A stretch of 64,000 bases of DNA, taken from the NCBI GenBank assembly GCA_963803085.1, contig CAWDLE010000019.1:62001-126000 (forward strand). Reading direction: 5' to 3'. Source of the stretch: JACVRW01 sp963803085. GTDB taxonomy: Bacteria; Actinomycetota; Thermoleophilia; Solirubrobacterales; Thermoleophilaceae. Of this stretch, positions 42,817-51,421 are shown in pieces. Made by a program: the position numbers and the translations under genes. The number at the start of each line of letters is the position of its first letter. Positions within the stretch are counted from its first letter, which is position 1. The notes below the pieces were generated by a model that did no database searches, was not told the origin of the DNA, and saw only the letters and a program-made list of their open reading frames with translations.

Positions 42817-44718
42817 GTGCGACTCCGGACCAGCATCGTGTCGCTGTTCGTGGCAGCGTCCCTCGGGGCGGGAGCCACGGTCGCCACGGCAAGTGGGCCC
42901 TCGATCTCCGAGTTCAGCACCGGCCTGACGCCGAGCATCGGTCTCTGGGGCATCGCCCAGGGCCCCGACGGCAACCTCTGGTTCACCGAGGAGACCAACA
43001 ACGGCGTGGGCCGGATCACGCCGGGCGCGATCATCACCGAGTTCACCGCGGGCTTCCCCACCGGCAGCCCGCGCGGGATCGTCACCGGTCCCGACGGGAA
43101 CCTGTGGGTCGCACAGGCCGGCGGGGACGGCGCGATCGCCCGCGTGACGAAGGCCGGCGTGGTCACCGAGTTCCCGGTACCGACGCCGGGTGACCCCACT
43201 GACATCGCGGCCGGCCCGGACGGAAACCTCTGGTACGTGGACCCGACCGCGAACGTGATCGGCCGCATCACGCGCGACGGCTCGATCACCGAGTTCACCG
43301 ACGGCCTCGACCCCTCGGCCGAGCCGAATGCGATCGCCAAGGGTCCGGACGGCAAGCTCTGGTTCACCGAGAAGGACACCGGCCGCATCGGCAGGATCAG
43401 CACCGCGGGAACGATCACCGAGTTCACCAGCGGACTCTCGGGAAGCGACGAGCCGGCGGACATCGTGACCGGACCTGACGGCAACCTCTGGTTCACGCTG
43501 AACGCCGACCCGGGCGGCATCGGCCGCATCACGCCCGCGGGCGACGTCATGAAGTTCAGCGACGACCTGACGATGAACTCGCGCCCGCTCGGCATCGCGG
43601 CCGGACCCGATGGCGCCCTCTGGTTCACGGAGTCCGCGGCGCCCGGGCGGATCGGCCGGATCACGACCGAGGGCGACATCACCGAGTACTCGAACGGCCT
43701 CCTGCTGATCTCGAACCCGTGGTTCATCAGCGCGGGTCCGGACGGCAACATGTGGTTCACCGGGAACAACCTGCCCGGCCTCGTGGCGCGGATCACGCTT
43801 CCGCCGCTCGTGCGCGACGTGGCCGCCGACGAGATCGACTCACGCTCGGCGCGGCTGCGCGGCAAGGTCCGGCCGAACTCGCAGGCCACCAACTACTACT
43901 TCGAGTACGGGCCCACCGCGGACTACGGCATGACTACCGCGACCGCGTACGCGGGCAGCTCGTACGACCTGGATCACGTCTTTGCCGAGGTCGAGGACCT
44001 TCAGCCCGCAACGAAGTACCACTACCGCGTGGTCGCCGAGAACGACGCGGGGGTCAGCATCGGGCCCGACCGCGTCTTCATCACGGGCGCGCTCGAGCAG
44101 CTCGAGCCGGTGCTCCGCCCGGGTGGGAAGCCCGAGCCGCTGGAGGAGACGAAGCTGGAGCCCAAGCCCGATTTCGGGAAGACCGTCGTGGCGGACGGCG
44201 ACGGCACCGTGCGCTACAAGGCGCCTGGAGGCGACTGGCACGAGCTCAAGCCGAACGCGGAGCTTCCGGTGGGCGTGGCGCTGGACGCGCGTCAGGGCAA
44301 GGTGAACCTGAGGACCGCCGGCTGCCGCGGCCGGGTCCAGACAGGAGTCTTCGGCGGTGGCGTCTTCTCGGTCCGCCAGCCTCGCAAGGCCTGCGGGCGC
44401 GTGGACGTCTACCTGCAAGGCGGCAGCTTCAGGAGCTGCGGCCGGCCGTCGCGCCGCGCCGGTTCGCGCACCGCCTCGGCATCCCGCTCGCGCAAGGTGC
44501 GGCGGCTCTGGGGGCGCGACAGCGGCGGCCGCTTCCGCAGCCACGGCCGCCACAGCCACGCGACGGTGCGCGGCACCCGCTGGCTCACCGTGGACCGCTG
44601 CGACGGCACGCTCACGCGCGTGACCGACGGCTCGGTGGTCGTCCGCGACTTCCGGCGTGGCCGCAACGTGCTGGTGCGCGCCGGCCACTCCTACCTCGCG
44701 AGGTCGCACCGCCGCTAG
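42817..44718 (+). CDS. Secreted Vgb-like beta-propeller with Fn3-like and FecR-like C-terminal domains
   Basis: A 633-residue exported protein. Signal peptide at 1-27 (VSLFVAASLGAGATVATA). Seven or so repeats of the type GPDGNLWFTE...IGRIT at about 30-330 form a virginiamycin-B-lyase-like propeller. A fibronectin-like segment (about 335-430, YYFEYGPTADYG, TKYHYRVVAENDAG) is followed by a FecR-like domain (about 480-633) ending in VVVRDFRRGRNVLVRAGHSY. The catalytic His/Glu of true Vgb could not be confirmed; many such propellers are structural. GTG 42817 gives a good signal peptide. Confidence 0.8.
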   Translation: MRLRTSIVSLFVAASLGAGATVATASGPSISEFSTGLTPSIGLWGIAQGPDGNLWFTEETNNGVGRITPGAIITEFTAGFPTGSPRGIVTGPDGNLWVAQAGGDGAIARVTKAGVVTEFPVPTPGDPTDIAAGPDGNLWYVDPTANVIGRITRDGSITEFTDGLDPSAEPNAIAKGPDGKLWFTEKDTGRIGRISTAGTITEFTSGLSGSDEPADIVTGPDGNLWFTLNADPGGIGRITPAGDVMKFSDDLTMNSRPLGIAAGPDGALWFTESAAPGRIGRITTEGDITEYSNGLLLISNPWFISAGPDGNMWFTGNNLPGLVARITLPPLVRDVAADEIDSRSARLRGKVRPNSQATNYYFEYGPTADYGMTTATAYAGSSYDLDHVFAEVEDLQPATKYHYRVVAENDAGVSIGPDRVFITGALEQLEPVLRPGGKPEPLEETKLEPKPDFGKTVVADGDGTVRYKAPGGDWHELKPNAELPVGVALDARQGKVNLRTAGCRGRVQTGVFGGGVFSVRQPRKACGRVDVYLQGGSFRSCGRPSRRAGSRTASASRSRKVRRLWGRDSGGRFRSHGRHSHATVRGTRWLTVDRCDGTLTRVTDGSVVVRDFRRGRNVLVRAGHSYLARSHRR

Positions 44719-44739
44719 AGGGGCCTTACTCCGGCTGGG

Positions 44740-44745
44740 TACGCT
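44740..44745 (+). promoter_or_regulatory. Putative -10 element for leuS (TACGCT)
   Basis: TANNNT hexamer 11 nt before the leuS ATG at 44757, inside the 38-bp gap after the propeller gene. No T-box leader is visible. Confidence 0.4.
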
Positions 44746-44756
44746 TGCGCCCGAAG

Positions 44757-47162
44757 ATGGAGCGCTACGACCCCAAGACGATTGAGCCCAAATGGCAGCG
44801 CATTTGGGCCGACGAGCACACCTGGGAGGTGTCGAACGAGCCGGGCGACCTTCCCAACTCGTACGTGCTCGTGATGCTCCCGTACCCCTCCGGTGAGCCG
44901 CACATCGGGCACCTGAAGGTCTACTCGGTTGGCGACGCCGTGGCGCATTTCGCGCGCCGAAACGGCAACCGCGTGCTCAATCCGATGGGCTATGACGCCT
45001 TCGGGCTGCCCGCCGAGAACCACGCCATCAAGACCGGCCAGCACCCGCGCGAGTCCACCGAGGCGGCGATCCGCGAGTTCAGGCGCCAGTTCCGCGAGTG
45101 GGGCATCTCGATCGACTGGACGCGCGAGCTCAGCACCCACGATCCGGAGTACTACCGCTGGACGCAGTGGCTCTTCCTGCGCCTCTACGAGCGCGGGCTC
45201 GCGTACCGCAAGGAGGCCGCGGTCAAGTGGTGCCCGAAGGACCAGACCGTCCTGGCCAACGAGCAGGTGATCGACGGGCGCTGCGAGCGCTGCGGCACCA
45301 TCGTCGAGGTCAGGCAGCTGGAGCAGTGGTTCTTCCGCATCACCGAGTACGCCGACCGCCTGCTCGAGGACGTGCAGCACATCGAGTGGCCGCGGCACGT
45401 GGTGACGATGCAGGAGAACTGGATCGGCCGCTCCGAGGGGGCGGAGGTGGTGTTCCGCTGCGAGGAGCTGGGGATCGACTATCCGGTCTTCACCACTCGC
45501 CCCGACACGATCTTCGGGGCCACGTTCTTCGTGCTGGCGCCTGAGCACCCGGACGTGCTGCGCCTGAACGACTCGCCCGAGGTGCACGACTACGTGAACC
45601 GCTCGCTCAACGAATCGCCCGAGGAGCGCGGCGACGAGCACAAGCAGAAGACGGGGGTGCCGCTCGGGCACACCGTCACGAACCCGGCCACGGGCGAGCA
45701 GATCCCGATGTGGGTGGCCGACTACGTGCTGATGGAGTACGGCACCGGCGCGGTGATGGGCGTGCCGGCGCACGACGCGCGCGACTTCGAGTTCGCCGAG
45801 CAGTTCGGCGTCGAGATCCGGCGCGTGATCGACTGCGGTGAGCTGCCCTGCACCGACGACGGCCCGATGGTGAACTCCGGCCGCTTCGACGGGACGGGCA
45901 ACCGTGAGGCCTACGACCAGATCGTCGATTGGCTCGAGTCGGAGGGCAAGGGCGAGCGCTCTGTGAACTACCGCCTGCGCGACTGGCTGCTGTCGCGGCA
46001 GCGCTACTGGGGCTGCCCGATCCCGATGCTGTACTGCGAGACGGACGGCCTCGTGGCGGTGCCCGACGACCAGCTGCCCGTGGAGCTGCCGGACATCCAG
46101 GACTACAAGCCGAAGGGCCAGCCGCCGCTCGCGACGGCCACCGATTGGTTGAACACCACCTGCCCGAAGTGCGGCGGACCGGCCCGGCGCGAGACCGACA
46201 CGATGGACACGTTCGTCGACTCGGCCTGGTACTTCCTGCGCTACTGCGACCCGCACAACGACCAGGCGCCGTGGGACCGCGAGGCCGTGGACATGTGGAT
46301 GCCGGTCGATCAGTACATCGGCGGCATCGAGCACGCGATCCTGCACCTGATGTACGCGCGCTTCTTCGTGAAGGCGCTGGCGGACATGGACCTCGTGGGC
46401 TTCCAGGAGCCGTTCGCCAAGCTCTTCACGCAGGGAATGATCACGCGCGACGGCGCGAAGATGTCGAAGTCGAAGGGGAACGTCGTGGCGCCCGAGGACT
46501 ACGTCCAGCGCTTCGGCGCGGACACCGCGCGCTGCTACATCCTGTTCATCGGGCCACCGTCGCTGGACGCCGACTGGCAGGACTCCGGCGTGGCCGGCGT
46601 GCACCGCTTCCTGTCGCGGCTCTGGACCGCAGCCGTCGAGGCGCCGGAGGAGGGTTCCGCAGGCGCGGAGCCGGGCGAGGCGGGCGAGCTGCTCCGCAAA
46701 GCGCACTGGGCGATCGACAAGGTCACGCACGACATGCAATCCAACTTCGGCTTCAACACGGCGATAGCCGCGGTGATGGAGCTCACGAACGAGATCTACC
46801 GGCAGCGCGAGTCGGCGCCCCCGGCCGACGTTCGCTTCGCGATCTCCACGGCGGCCTCGTTGATCTTCCCGTTCGCCCCGCACCTCGGCTCGGAGGTCTA
46901 CGAGCTGATGACCGGCAGACGAGTGTGGGAGGAGCCGTGGCCGCAGGCCGACCCGGCGCTGCTCGAGCGCGACGAGATCCAGCTCGTGGTGCAGGTGAAC
47001 GGCAAGCTGATCGACCGCATGGCCGCTCCCGCCTCCGCGAGCAGCGAGCAGCTCGAGGAGCTGGCGCGAGCGTCCGACAAGCTGAGCGCGCGTTTGAACG
47101 GAAAGGAAATTGTGAAGACTGTTGTGGTGCCCGGCAAGCTCGTGAACTTCGTGATTCGATGA
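44757..47162 (+). CDS. leuS: Leucyl-tRNA synthetase
   Basis: Class I synthetase charging tRNA-Leu. HIGH motif at residues 49-52 (PHIGHLKV), CP1 editing domain with GTGAVMGVPAHD, leucine-specific zinc site CPKDQ...CERCG, and KMSKS at about 569 (GAKMSKSKGN). The 801-residue length is typical. ATG 44757 gives MERYDPKTIEPKWQRIW, the family start. It overlaps the next gene by 4 bp (ATGA). Confidence 0.97.
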   Translation: MERYDPKTIEPKWQRIWADEHTWEVSNEPGDLPNSYVLVMLPYPSGEPHIGHLKVYSVGDAVAHFARRNGNRVLNPMGYDAFGLPAENHAIKTGQHPRESTEAAIREFRRQFREWGISIDWTRELSTHDPEYYRWTQWLFLRLYERGLAYRKEAAVKWCPKDQTVLANEQVIDGRCERCGTIVEVRQLEQWFFRITEYADRLLEDVQHIEWPRHVVTMQENWIGRSEGAEVVFRCEELGIDYPVFTTRPDTIFGATFFVLAPEHPDVLRLNDSPEVHDYVNRSLNESPEERGDEHKQKTGVPLGHTVTNPATGEQIPMWVADYVLMEYGTGAVMGVPAHDARDFEFAEQFGVEIRRVIDCGELPCTDDGPMVNSGRFDGTGNREAYDQIVDWLESEGKGERSVNYRLRDWLLSRQRYWGCPIPMLYCETDGLVAVPDDQLPVELPDIQDYKPKGQPPLATATDWLNTTCPKCGGPARRETDTMDTFVDSAWYFLRYCDPHNDQAPWDREAVDMWMPVDQYIGGIEHAILHLMYARFFVKALADMDLVGFQEPFAKLFTQGMITRDGAKMSKSKGNVVAPEDYVQRFGADTARCYILFIGPPSLDADWQDSGVAGVHRFLSRLWTAAVEAPEEGSAGAEPGEAGELLRKAHWAIDKVTHDMQSNFGFNTAIAAVMELTNEIYRQRESAPPADVRFAISTAASLIFPFAPHLGSEVYELMTGRRVWEEPWPQADPALLERDEIQLVVQVNGKLIDRMAAPASASSEQLEELARASDKLSARLNGKEIVKTVVVPGKLVNFVIR

Positions 47163-47650
47163 CCGCTCGTCCCCGGGAGACCCAGGTACCGGTCGGGCCG
47201 CTCGTCGCGGCGATCGGCGCCGTGCTGCTGATCGTGAGCCTCGGGATCGATTGGTACGGGCCGTACTCCGGCTTCAACAGCTTCGAGTTCCTCGACCTGC
47301 TGCTCGTGTCGCTCGCCCTGGTCTCGCTCGTCGTGCTGGTCGACGCGCTGGGCGTGCTGCACACGCCGCTGAGGTCGGGTACGCCGCTGGTGATCGGTGT
47401 GGTCGCGCTCGTGGTGGTGCTCAGCCAGCTGGTGAACCATCCGCCGGCCGGCTTTGGGCGAGACGTCGAGACCGGTCTCTGGCTCGGCCTTGGCGGCGCC
47501 TCGCTGATGCTTGCGGGCGCCATCCTCTCGACGGCTCGAATCGCGCTCGCCGTGGAGCCACGGCGCCCGGCGGCCGCGTCCACCGCTCCGGCCGCTTCGC
47601 CGGCTCCCGCCGATCAGGCCCCCACGATCGCGGACGAGCCTCGGCCCTGA
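47159..47650 (+). CDS. Four-helix membrane protein of unknown function
   Basis: A 163-residue protein with four hydrophobic segments (about 13-32, 45-67, 76-93 and 108-127) and a Pro/Ala/Thr-rich cytoplasmic tail. Its start overlaps the leuS stop and its stop overlaps the CTG start of the LOG-like gene, so it is translated in a coupled chain. No family recognised; the pattern resembles small actinobacterial membrane proteins often found after leuS. Confidence 0.7.
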   Translation: MTARPRETQVPVGPLVAAIGAVLLIVSLGIDWYGPYSGFNSFEFLDLLLVSLALVSLVVLVDALGVLHTPLRSGTPLVIGVVALVVVLSQLVNHPPAGFGRDVETGLWLGLGGASLMLAGAILSTARIALAVEPRRPAAASTAPAASPAPADQAPTIADEPRP

Positions 47651-48090
47651 CGCCTCACATCGCGGTCGTCGGCTCGGGTGAGGGTCACTCGCCGGAGGCC
47701 GAGGCCGTGGGGAGAGGGCTGGCTGCGCGGGGTGCGGTTGTGGTGTGCGGCGGCCTCGGCGGCGTGATGGAGGCAGCCTGCCGGGGCGCCAAGCTGGCCG
47801 GCGGGCATACGGTCGGCATCCTGCCGGGCAGCAATCGAGCGGCCGCCAACCCGTTCGTGGACACCGCGGTTCCGACCGGCCTCGGCGAAGCACGCAACGC
47901 CCTCGTGGTGCGCGCGGCGGATGCGCTGATCGCGGTGGGCGGCGGGTACGGCACGCTGTCGGAGATCGCACTCGCGCTGAAGGCGGGCAAGCGCGTCGTG
48001 GGACTCGACTCATGGGACATCGACGGCGTGGTCGCGGTGGGCGACGCGGAGGCGGCCGTCGCAGCCGTGCTCGGCGAGGCGCTCACCTAG
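47647..48090 (+). CDS. LOG-like (TIGR00725-type) Rossmann-fold protein
   Basis: A 147-residue protein of the lysine-decarboxylase-like/LOG superfamily. HIAVVGSGEG at the N-terminus, VVCGGLGGVMEAACRGAKLA, and ALIAVGGGYGTLSEIALALK (the GGGxGTxxE motif) are diagnostic. LOG enzymes are phosphoribohydrolases, but this short branch is of unknown substrate. The only start consistent with the fold is CTG 47647, overlapping the previous stop as CTGA; no ATG, GTG or TTG lies in frame nearby. Confidence 0.82.
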   Translation: MTPHIAVVGSGEGHSPEAEAVGRGLAARGAVVVCGGLGGVMEAACRGAKLAGGHTVGILPGSNRAAANPFVDTAVPTGLGEARNALVVRAADALIAVGGGYGTLSEIALALKAGKRVVGLDSWDIDGVVAVGDAEAAVAAVLGEALT

Positions 48091-48093
48091 ACT
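48088..48093 (+). promoter_or_regulatory. Putative -10 element for the decarboxylase gene (TAGACT)
   Basis: TAGACT, overlapping the TAG stop of the LOG-like gene, 9 nt before GTG 48103. Confidence 0.4.
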
Positions 48094-48102
48094 CGCCGAT
48101 TC

Positions 48103-49575
48103 GTGGCTGGCCAGTCCCACACCCCGTATCTCGACGCCCTGCGCGCATATGCCCGGCGCAATCCCGGCCGCTTTCACGTGCCCGGGCACAAGGGCGGGCT
48201 CGGCGCCGATCCGGGGCTGGTCGACGCGATCAGCTTGGGTGCTCTCCAGCTCGACATCCCCGCGCTCACCTACGGGATCGACGTGGGTGAGGAGCCCACG
48301 CCCTTCTATGCCGCCCAACAGCTGGCGGCTGAGGCGTGGGGTGCAAGCAAAACCTGGTGGCTCGTGAACGGGGCCTCGCAGGGAAACCACGTGGCCCTGC
48401 TTGCTCTGGCACACAGCGGACAGGCGGTGGTCACGCAGCGAAATGCGCACTCGAGCACGATCGATGCCCTGGTCATGTCGGGCCTGCGGCCCACGTTCGT
48501 CGCGCCCGAGCTCGACCCCGAGCTGCACATCGCCCACTGCATGACCCCGGAGGCGCTCGACGAGGCGCTCCGACAGACCCCGGAGGCCGTGGGCGCGGCG
48601 GTGGTCTCGCCCACCTACTTCGGGGCGGTGGCCGACGTGGCCGGTCTCGTGGAGGTGGCGCACCGGCACGGCGTCCCCCTGATCGTGGACGAGGCGTGGG
48701 GCGCACATCTGCCGTTCCACGAGGACCTGCCCGCGCATGCGCTGAGCCTTGGCGCCGACCTCGTCGTCTCAAGCACGCACAAGATCGTCGGCAGCCTCAC
48801 GCAGTCGGCGATGATCCACCTGGGACACGGCGAGCTCATCTCCGAGGGAGTGGTCGACCGCTGCGTGACTCTCGTGGAGTCCACGAGCCCGAACGCGCTG
48901 CTGTTCGGCTCGCTCGATGCGGCGCGCCGGAGCGCCGCGACACGCGGCCGCGAGCTGCTCGACGAGACGCTGGGCGCGCTCGTCCGGACGCGTGAGGCAG
49001 TGCGCGAGATCCGCGGCCTCGACGTGCTCGACGAGCGTCTCGCCGGTGCCCCGGGCGTGTTCGACTACGACCCGCTTCGGCTCGCGATCGACGTGCGCGG
49101 CACCCGCGTGAGCGGGTACGAGCTGGCCCGCCTGCTCCGCGAGGAGCACGACGTGCTCATGGAGCTCGCTGGGGAGAACGTGATGGTGGCGGTGTATGGC
49201 ATGGGCGAGGACGCCGGAGCCGCGAGCGAGCGGCTGCTCGACGCGCTGCGCCGCGTGGTGGAGACGGTGAGCGCCAAGCCGCGGTCCGCGGAGGACGTGC
49301 AGTTCGCGCCGCCGCCGCCGTGGGGCGAGCTCGTCATGACGCCGCGCGAGGCCTTCCTGGGACCTCAGGAGATCGTGCCGGCTCGCGAGGCCATCGGACG
49401 CGTGGCCTCCGAGTCGCTTGCGGCCTATCCGCCCGGCATCCCGAACGTGTTGCCCGGCGAGCGCCTGACCGCCGAGACGCTCGACTACATCGAGCAGACG
49501 ATCGCCCACGGCGGCAGCCTGCGCGGCGCGAGCGACCGCGAGCTGAAGACGCTGCGCGTGGCGCTCGAGAGCTAG
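48103..49575 (+). CDS. PLP-dependent arginine/lysine/ornithine decarboxylase
   Basis: Fold-type I aminotransferase-like decarboxylase of the Orn/Lys/Arg class. N-terminal block RFHVPGHKGG, PLP site SSTHKIVGSLTQSA with lysine K227, and the C-terminal domain PPGIPNVLPGERLTAETLDY. The 490-residue length fits the Gram-positive SpeA-type arginine decarboxylases. Product would be agmatine (or cadaverine). It is convergent with an amidinotransferase-fold gene, which may act on a related guanidino compound. Confidence 0.9.
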   Translation: MAGQSHTPYLDALRAYARRNPGRFHVPGHKGGLGADPGLVDAISLGALQLDIPALTYGIDVGEEPTPFYAAQQLAAEAWGASKTWWLVNGASQGNHVALLALAHSGQAVVTQRNAHSSTIDALVMSGLRPTFVAPELDPELHIAHCMTPEALDEALRQTPEAVGAAVVSPTYFGAVADVAGLVEVAHRHGVPLIVDEAWGAHLPFHEDLPAHALSLGADLVVSSTHKIVGSLTQSAMIHLGHGELISEGVVDRCVTLVESTSPNALLFGSLDAARRSAATRGRELLDETLGALVRTREAVREIRGLDVLDERLAGAPGVFDYDPLRLAIDVRGTRVSGYELARLLREEHDVLMELAGENVMVAVYGMGEDAGAASERLLDALRRVVETVSAKPRSAEDVQFAPPPPWGELVMTPREAFLGPQEIVPAREAIGRVASESLAAYPPGIPNVLPGERLTAETLDYIEQTIAHGGSLRGASDRELKTLRVALES

Positions 49576-50480
49576 GCCACTCGCTCCCGCCGGAGCGCCT
49601 GCATCAGGCAGTGCGCCCCGCCGCCGCCGAGCGTGAAGGCGGCGAGCTCCGGGTCGTACACCGTCAAACCGAGCGCGCGCAGGCGCTCGTTCAGGCCCTT
49701 CGACTCTGCGCTCGTGAGCACGCGCTCACCGCCGAGGCACACTCCGTTCACACCGAGCTTGAGGGCGTCGGCGAGCGACACCGGCACGATCTCGACGCCC
49801 TTGCCCTCGAGCCAGCGCACGAACCCCGTGCCGACCTGCTCGACGCAAACCGCCGCGAGCTTCTCGCCGAGCATCGCGGCAAGCACGTCGATGTGGAGGA
49901 AGTGCGGCGGGATGCGCTCGATTCGGACCTCCCAGCCATCGGCCTGGAGCCAGCCGGCGAGCTGCCTGGCGGCCGGCTCCTGGGTGCGCTCCTCGCCGTT
50001 TCCGATCACCGCCACTCCGGGCTCGACGATCATGAAGTCGCCGCCCTCGAGCGCCGCGGCGGTGATCATCCGATGGATCGGGATCCCGGCCTGCTCGTAG
50101 AAGCGGATCACGGGCGCGTACTCGCCGCGGCGCCACCACTGGTGGCACTGGGTCACGATCGGGCCCTGGGGCACGTTGATGCTCGAGTCGCGTGCGAACA
50201 CCTGGTACGGGAGGGCCCGGTCGGGCTCGAGCCGGTGTACGCGCACGCCCGCCTCCTCGTACACGCTCACCATCTCGGCGTGCTGGCGCTGCGCGTCCTC
50301 TGGGCTGAAGCTGATGCCGCTCGCGAGCGTTGCGCGCGAGATCGCGCTTGCGGGCAGCCAGTGGAAGTTGTCCGGCGGGCAGAGCAGCACGTCGAGCAGC
50401 CGTCCATACTCCGAGTCGACGCCCCAGGCCGGCTCCGCCCGCGCTCCCGATTCCATCTCCGATGTCCCTTCGATCGTCAC
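49572..50480 (-). CDS. Amidinotransferase-fold hydrolase (DDAH/arginine deiminase-like)
   Basis: A 302-residue guanidino-modifying superfamily protein. The catalytic cysteine lies in GGGGAHCLMQAL (about C291), the catalytic histidine in HFLHIDVL, and the substrate acid in LEGGDFMIVEPG. These fit dimethylarginine dimethylaminohydrolase or arginine deiminase; the exact substrate is open. GTG 50480 or ATG 50456 may be used. It overlaps the decarboxylase gene by 4 bp at the 3' end; the 5' end is 12 bp from the acylphosphatase start. Confidence 0.85.
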   Translation of the reverse strand: MTIEGTSEMESGARAEPAWGVDSEYGRLLDVLLCPPDNFHWLPASAISRATLASGISFSPEDAQRQHAEMVSVYEEAGVRVHRLEPDRALPYQVFARDSSINVPQGPIVTQCHQWWRRGEYAPVIRFYEQAGIPIHRMITAAALEGGDFMIVEPGVAVIGNGEERTQEPAARQLAGWLQADGWEVRIERIPPHFLHIDVLAAMLGEKLAAVCVEQVGTGFVRWLEGKGVEIVPVSLADALKLGVNGVCLGGERVLTSAESKGLNERLRALGLTVYDPELAAFTLGGGGAHCLMQALRRERVA

Positions 50481-50492
50481 GGTCCCGATTCT

Positions 50493-50768
50493 ATGAGTGA
50501 GCCGGTCCGCCGCCGCGTGGTGGTGCGCGGGAACGTCCAGGGTGTCTTCTTCCGCGACAGCGCTCGCCGTGAGGCCGAGGCTCGCGGAGTGGCCGGCTCG
50601 ATCACGAACCGGCGGGACGGCGCCGTCGAGGCGGTCTTCGAGGGAGACGCGGACGCTGTCGCCGCACTGGTGGACTTCTGCCGCCGCGGCCCGCGCGGCG
50701 CCGACGTCGAGTCGGTCGATGAGACCAGTGAGGCGCCGGAGGGTCTCAGCGGCTTCGCGGTCCGCTGA
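50493..50768 (+). CDS. acyP: Acylphosphatase
   Basis: A 91-residue enzyme hydrolysing acyl phosphates. The active-site loop VRGNVQGVFFRDSAR supplies the catalytic arginine, and TNRRDGAVEAVFEG supplies the catalytic asparagine. ATG 50493 is the family start (MSEPVRRRVVVRG). Divergent from the amidinotransferase-fold gene. Confidence 0.93.
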   Translation: MSEPVRRRVVVRGNVQGVFFRDSARREAEARGVAGSITNRRDGAVEAVFEGDADAVAALVDFCRRGPRGADVESVDETSEAPEGLSGFAVR

Positions 50769-50818
50769 ACCGTCACGCCGTTGTCACCGTGATCACCCAC
50801 GCGTAGCGCACCGGTTCG

Positions 50819-50824
50819 TAGCTT
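50819..50824 (+). promoter_or_regulatory. Putative -10 element for comEA (TAGCTT)
   Basis: TANNNT hexamer 6 nt before GTG 50831. Confidence 0.35.
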
Positions 50825-50830
50825 CGGTCC

Positions 50831-51421
50831 GTGCCGGAGACGTCGCGTTCGACCATCGTCGTGTGGGCCATTGCCGCCGTGCTCGCGGTCGTGGCCGGCG
50901 CGCGGCTGCTCGGAGGGGATCACGGGGCGCCACCCGCGCCCGTGAGGCTGGCCCCCGAGGGCAAGCGCCAGAACGCGCGCATCTACGTTCACGTGGCGGG
51001 GGCGGTACGGCGGCCCGGCTTGATGACGATGTCCGCGGGCTCACGCGTGGCCGACGCGCTCCAGCGCGCGGGCGGCCCTGACCGACACGCCGACCTCACA
51101 GCGATCAACCTGGCGGCACAGCTGGCGGACGGGCAGCAGATCGTGGTGCCGCGAGCGGGCGCCGCACACGCCGGCGCCGCGCCCGCGGGCTCCCCGCCCA
51201 GCGCCGACTCAGCACCCGGCGGCGCCGTCACGGGAGTCCACCTGTCGACGGCCACGGTCGAGCAGCTCGACGGGGTGGACGGCATCGGGCCGACGCTGGC
51301 GCAGCGCATCATCGAGTACCGCGACACACATGGCGGCTTCCGCTCCCTGGCCGAGCTCGCGCAGGTCGACGGCATTGGCGAGAAGCGGCTCGCCACGCTC
51401 CGCGAAGCGCTGCAGCTGTGA
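50831..51421 (+). CDS. comEA: Competence protein ComEA (SLBB plus helix-hairpin-helix)
   Basis: A 196-residue membrane-anchored DNA receptor for natural transformation. One N-terminal helix (VVWAIAAVLAVVAGARLL), an SLBB domain (YVHVAGAVRRPGLMTMSAGS), a Pro/Ala linker, then two HhH motifs (LDGVDGIGPTLAQRIIEYR and LAQVDGIGEKRLATLREAL). It overlaps comEC by 4 bp (GTGA). Confidence 0.93.
   Translation: MPETSRSTIVVWAIAAVLAVVAGARLLGGDHGAPPAPVRLAPEGKRQNARIYVHVAGAVRRPGLMTMSAGSRVADALQRAGGPDRHADLTAINLAAQLADGQQIVVPRAGAAHAGAAPAGSPPSADSAPGGAVTGVHLSTATVEQLDGVDGIGPTLAQRIIEYRDTHGGFRSLAELAQVDGIGEKRLATLREALQL

Noticed and set aside
43719..44756. N-terminal extension of leuS back to 43719
   Set aside because: It is out-of-frame shadow of the propeller gene. 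MERYDPKTIEPKW at 44757 is the family start, with a -10-like hexamer just upstream.
47251..47646. Long N-terminal extension of the LOG-like protein
   Set aside because: It lies in a shifted frame of the membrane-protein gene and is Arg/Ala-rich shadow; the Rossmann strand HIAVVGSG should be at the N-terminus.
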